From assembly GCA_016794985.1 (NCBI GenBank), contig JAEUIQ010000078.1, positions 1 through 56,913 of the forward strand: DNA of 56,913 bases, in the 5' to 3' direction. The stretch is from Planctomycetaceae bacterium. GTDB lineage: Bacteria > Planctomycetota > Planctomycetia > Pirellulales > Pirellulaceae. The notes below the pieces were generated by a model. The model searched no databases. It had not been told where the DNA came from and was given only the letters and a program-made list of their open reading frames with translations. Position 1 is the stretch's first letter, and each line of letters begins with the position of its first letter. The position numbers and the translations under genes are program-made. Shown piece by piece: positions 54,086 to 56,913 of this stretch.

Positions 54086-55954
54086 ATGCGACTCTTGGCT
54101 TGTCTTTTTCTGGTAGCTCTAAGTACATGCGGTCCAACTGCCTTCGGCCAGCTTTCGAATCGTGTGCGATTTTCCTTTGATGCCCAATCGTTGGATGGCA
54201 AGCTCTTTACGCTGTCCGACAATGACAAGCAACTGAATCGCGCATTCGTCTTTTTGACGACCACATGCCCAATCGCAAACTCGTACATCGTCGAGCTCAA
54301 TCGACTGCATAAGGCGTTGCCTAAAAATGTCGAGCTGTTTGGCGTCGTGTACGAACCAAACACGACGAGACTCAGCGTTTCCAAACACTTTACAGAATAC
54401 AAAGCGGAATTCCCGATTCTCTTTGACGCGTCTGGCCTTCTGACCGGTGTCTTGAAACCAAGCCATGTGCCTGAAGCGTTTGTCACGAGTTCAACTGGTG
54501 ACGTTGTCTATCGCGGAGCGATCGATAACGCCTACGAAGCCATTGGACGAAGACGAGCGAATGTCGAGAGTCACTATCTAGAAGACGCGATCAAGGCTGT
54601 TGCAGCTAACGAGAAGCCGGTAGTCGGCCAGACCAAACCAGTTGGCTGCGTGCTTCCTCCGGATCGAGTGAATGTGTTAGAGTCTAATGTAACCTACGCT
54701 CGCGATATCGCACCGATCCTGCAACAACGCTGTGAGAATTGTCACCGTCCAGGCCAAGTAGCTCCGTTCTCTTTAACCAATTACGAAGAAGCGAAGTCGC
54801 ATGCGGAAATGATTCTAGAAGTCACAGGGCAACGCATCATGCCTCCTTGGATTCCAGGCCCAGAGACAGAGCATCGATTCGTAGGACAACGATGGCTGAG
54901 TGATCGAGAGTTGAAACTGCTGACCGATTGGGTTAGGGCTGGTTGTATGCTTGGCGATGTAGCAGATTTGCCGCCACCAGCCACTTTTTCAGAGGGTTGG
55001 CAGTTAGGCACTCCCGATCTTGTTGTAAAAATGCAGGAGCCATTTACGGTGCCCGCCAATGGTCCAGACGTACTTCAGAACTTCGTACTCCCAATCGATA
55101 TTCCAGAGGACAAACTAGTCGCCGCTGTTGAATTCCATCCGGGCAACAATCGGGTGGTCCATCACGCCGTTTTATTCCTCGACGATAAAGGGCAAGCCAG
55201 AAAGCTCGATGCTGCGACACCTGAGCCTGGGTATGGCAATTTTGGCGGCCCCGGATTTTTGCCGAGTGGCGCTTTGGGAGGCTGGTCCGTTGGCAACACA
55301 GCCCGGCGTCTTCCAAACGACATGGGAAGGTATCTCAAGAAGGGGAGTGATTTGGTCGTTCAAGTTCATTACCATCCCACGGGCAAGACAGAGGTTGACC
55401 AGTCTGAGATCGGAATTTACTTCGTCAATAAACCTGTTGCCGATTCGCTCAGAGAGTCAGCCAAGCTCGTTGGTAGCATCTGGATGGCTAACTATGAAAT
55501 GGATATTCCGGCGGGTGAAGCCAACTATCGACGCTCAACTTCTTACACATTGCCCAAAGATGTGATCATGGTAGGTATCGTTCCGCACATGCACCTACTT
55601 GGCAAATCGATGCGAGTAACTGCGATTGAACCCGAAAAACAGCCACAAGTTCTAATTGACATACCTACCTGGAACTACAACTGGCAGGACGAATACTACT
55701 ACGAGCGACCAATTCAACTAAAAGCCGGCACCAAGTTGGTCGTGGAAGCGGTCTTTGATAACTCAGCGGCTAACCCATCGAATCCATCTTCTCCACCGAA
55801 GCGAGTTACATGGGGTGAGGAGACGACTGACGAGATGTTGTTCTGCTTCTTCTTGCTGACAGCGAACAAGACCGAAGACTTGATTCACACGATCTTCGAT
55901 AACTTGGGCCATGATCTGAAGCAGAATCGTAAGGATGTCAAGCAATCACCATGA
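54086..55954 (+). CDS. Redoxin / haem c / PHM-like copper monooxygenase fusion
   Basis: A 622-residue exported protein (signal about 1-21, TAFGQ). A thioredoxin-like redoxin domain (about 25-165; VFLTTTCPIANSYI, with one Cys) is followed by a haem c site CENCH (216-220). The C-terminal part matches peptidylglycine/dopamine monooxygenase copper ligands: VVHHAV (His359, His360), VQVHYHPTG (His428), PHMHLLG (His501, His503) and DEMLF (Met584). These would be CuH His-His-His and CuM His-His-Met. PHM-type enzymes hydroxylate substrates with ascorbate and O2; here haem may deliver electrons. Substrate unknown. Overlaps the TetR gene by 4 bp. Confidence 0.85.
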   Translation: MRLLACLFLVALSTCGPTAFGQLSNRVRFSFDAQSLDGKLFTLSDNDKQLNRAFVFLTTTCPIANSYIVELNRLHKALPKNVELFGVVYEPNTTRLSVSKHFTEYKAEFPILFDASGLLTGVLKPSHVPEAFVTSSTGDVVYRGAIDNAYEAIGRRRANVESHYLEDAIKAVAANEKPVVGQTKPVGCVLPPDRVNVLESNVTYARDIAPILQQRCENCHRPGQVAPFSLTNYEEAKSHAEMILEVTGQRIMPPWIPGPETEHRFVGQRWLSDRELKLLTDWVRAGCMLGDVADLPPPATFSEGWQLGTPDLVVKMQEPFTVPANGPDVLQNFVLPIDIPEDKLVAAVEFHPGNNRVVHHAVLFLDDKGQARKLDAATPEPGYGNFGGPGFLPSGALGGWSVGNTARRLPNDMGRYLKKGSDLVVQVHYHPTGKTEVDQSEIGIYFVNKPVADSLRESAKLVGSIWMANYEMDIPAGEANYRRSTSYTLPKDVIMVGIVPHMHLLGKSMRVTAIEPEKQPQVLIDIPTWNYNWQDEYYYERPIQLKAGTKLVVEAVFDNSAANPSNPSSPPKRVTWGEETTDEMLFCFFLLTANKTEDLIHTIFDNLGHDLKQNRKDVKQSP

Positions 55955-56556
55955 GCACCAGAAGTGAAGCGACCGCCCAAACCAGAGAACGGCTGTTGGA
56001 TGAAGCGCTCACCCTGTTCTCACAACGAGGATATGCAGCAACTGGAATTCGTGACATCCTTAGGGCAGTCGGTGTTACCCAGCCGACGCTATATCATCAC
56101 TTTGCCGACAAAGCGGCATTGCTACAAACGTTGATTGAACGGCACTACGGCGAGAGCCATCAACGTTTAGCTGAAACTATCGCGGAGGAGGCGACGGTTG
56201 TTGGCAAACTTCTGGCGTTTGTGATATCAACTTTCGAGCATTGTTGCGTGGACCCTCGTGTACCAAGACTGATGTTTCAGACCTACTTCGGACCGACGGT
56301 CCCCGAGATAGATGGTGTGTTGGACAAGTTGACGGAGAAACGATTCCGACTGGTCGTTAGCATCATGGTGGATGGCTTGCGGACCGGTGAACTCTCTGCT
56401 TCGAATGCAGAGTTCCTTGCACTTTCTTTTTGTAGCATGGTGGATCAACCGCTGAATCTGTTCTCGCGCAAAACCCGCCCCAAGCGATACCTGACACGGG
56501 AACTTGCTGAAGCAATCGTACATCTATTCCTTACAGGTGCAGCGGTTCGGATATAA
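55951..56556 (+). CDS. TetR family transcriptional regulator
   Basis: A 201-residue TetR regulator. The N-terminal helix-turn-helix (about 12-60) carries ALTLFSQRGYAATGIRDILRAVGVTQPTLYHHF. The C-terminal ligand domain is variable, without a recognised subtype. It overlaps the redoxin/monooxygenase gene by 4 bp (ATGA), so both are in one transcript. With the 18-bp palindrome in the promoter this points to autoregulation, relieved by a ligand that may be the monooxygenase substrate. That role is inference. Confidence 0.9.
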   Translation: MSTRSEATAQTRERLLDEALTLFSQRGYAATGIRDILRAVGVTQPTLYHHFADKAALLQTLIERHYGESHQRLAETIAEEATVVGKLLAFVISTFEHCCVDPRVPRLMFQTYFGPTVPEIDGVLDKLTEKRFRLVVSIMVDGLRTGELSASNAEFLALSFCSMVDQPLNLFSRKTRPKRYLTRELAEAIVHLFLTGAAVRI

Positions 56557-56913
56557 CACGAACTCGGTTACCGTCGTTTAAATCGGTATCTCTAATGGGC
56601 TGCAGATCATCACCGAAACACTTCCCAGCAGCCGTAAGCATCCACCAGCAGCGTGGTTGGGTTTTTGAGGGTGGAGGGGTCGGATTGGGCGTGAAGTGGG
56701 TGAATCGGTGTGCGAGGAGCGAGCGTCGGCTCGAGCGAATCGGCCAGCGATGGCGGACTTGGCTGGGAATGTGCGTTCGGTGGAGGGAGCCGATCGACAG
56801 GAGCGCCTTTAAAGACGCCCCGGTCGAGGCTCGATGGAACTTGATCGCCGTCAACGCACGGAAGTCACGTAGCTCAAGGATGTGAAACTATTCGGCGTTT
56901 GACTCGCGTTGAC
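56557..56913. other. End of window, no gene seen
   Basis: About 357 bases. Overlapping open frames on both strands look Arg-rich and non-coding. I recognise no terminator after the TetR gene and no repeat shared with the rest of the window. Confidence 0.4.

Noticed and set aside
53454..54137. Minus-strand open frame of 227 codons opposite the methyltransferase remnant and promoter
   Set aside because: It runs antisense through the remnant, the promoter, and the start of the redoxin gene, and its translation does not look like protein.
56531..56885. Overlapping frames on both strands at the right end
   Set aside because: Arg-rich translations with no recognisable motif; no ribosome site.

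Overview
The window looks like chromosomal DNA of a planctomycete, probably a Pirellulales-type lineage. This rests on gene content, not on any database search. Pointers are Tat-exported Gfo/Idh/MocA oxidoreductases, a secreted sulfatase, a small membrane protein opening with MSDNPYQAP, a PQQ-type propeller, VIT-vWA and alpha-2-macroglobulin proteins, an ECF sigma factor, redoxin/cytochrome/copper-monooxygenase fusions and a DHPS-related protein of the C1 type. No tRNA, rRNA, CRISPR array or intact transposase was seen.

Layout. 0-1.8 kb (minus): apbE followed by a truncated alpha/beta hydrolase that runs into a hairpin at the window edge. 2.0-3.3 kb (plus): a Tat-secreted oxidoreductase with a strong terminator. 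3.5-5.9 kb (minus): rny-ymdB. 6.6-13.2 kb (plus): tilS, then an ECF sigma factor translationally coupled to a 1587-residue membrane alpha-2-macroglobulin whose cytoplasmic N-terminus resembles an anti-sigma domain. 13.2-15.5 kb: a decayed DUF4058-like gene, a secreted protein with an HExxH motif, and about 2.3 copies of a 260-bp tandem repeat. 15.5-19.5 kb (minus): a FabZ-like dehydratase, comM, a small membrane protein and a PQQ-like propeller. 19.7-22.6 kb (plus): a second Tat-secreted oxidoreductase and a sulfatase. 22.8-26.8 kb (plus): a tight four-gene operon of two esterases, an S51-like peptidase and an ATP-grasp ligase. 27.2-29.6 kb: a VIT-vWA protein. 30.0-38.5 kb (plus): an exopolysaccharide block with a BY-kinase/chain-length protein, a CapD/WbpM-like epimerase and two paralogous TPR membrane proteins. 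38.5-44.6 kb: a UDP-sugar pyrophosphorylase, an outer-membrane barrel candidate, a GNAT/M20 pair and a DHPS-related protein. 44.7-52.6 kb (minus): an aerobic cytochrome c oxidase operon (di-haem cytochrome, coxB, coxA, ctaA, ctaB, coxC, coxD). 53.0-53.6 kb: gene remnants. 54.0-56.6 kb (plus): a redoxin/cytochrome/PHM-like monooxygenase overlapping a TetR regulator, behind a promoter with a perfect 18-bp palindrome.

The strongest leads for new biology are three. The first is the sigma factor/alpha-2-macroglobulin pair, which could be a protease-trap receptor that also acts as an anti-sigma factor. The second is the four-gene ATP-grasp/S51/esterase operon. The third is the apparently self-regulated copper-monooxygenase/TetR operon. 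All functions are read from motifs and context only.
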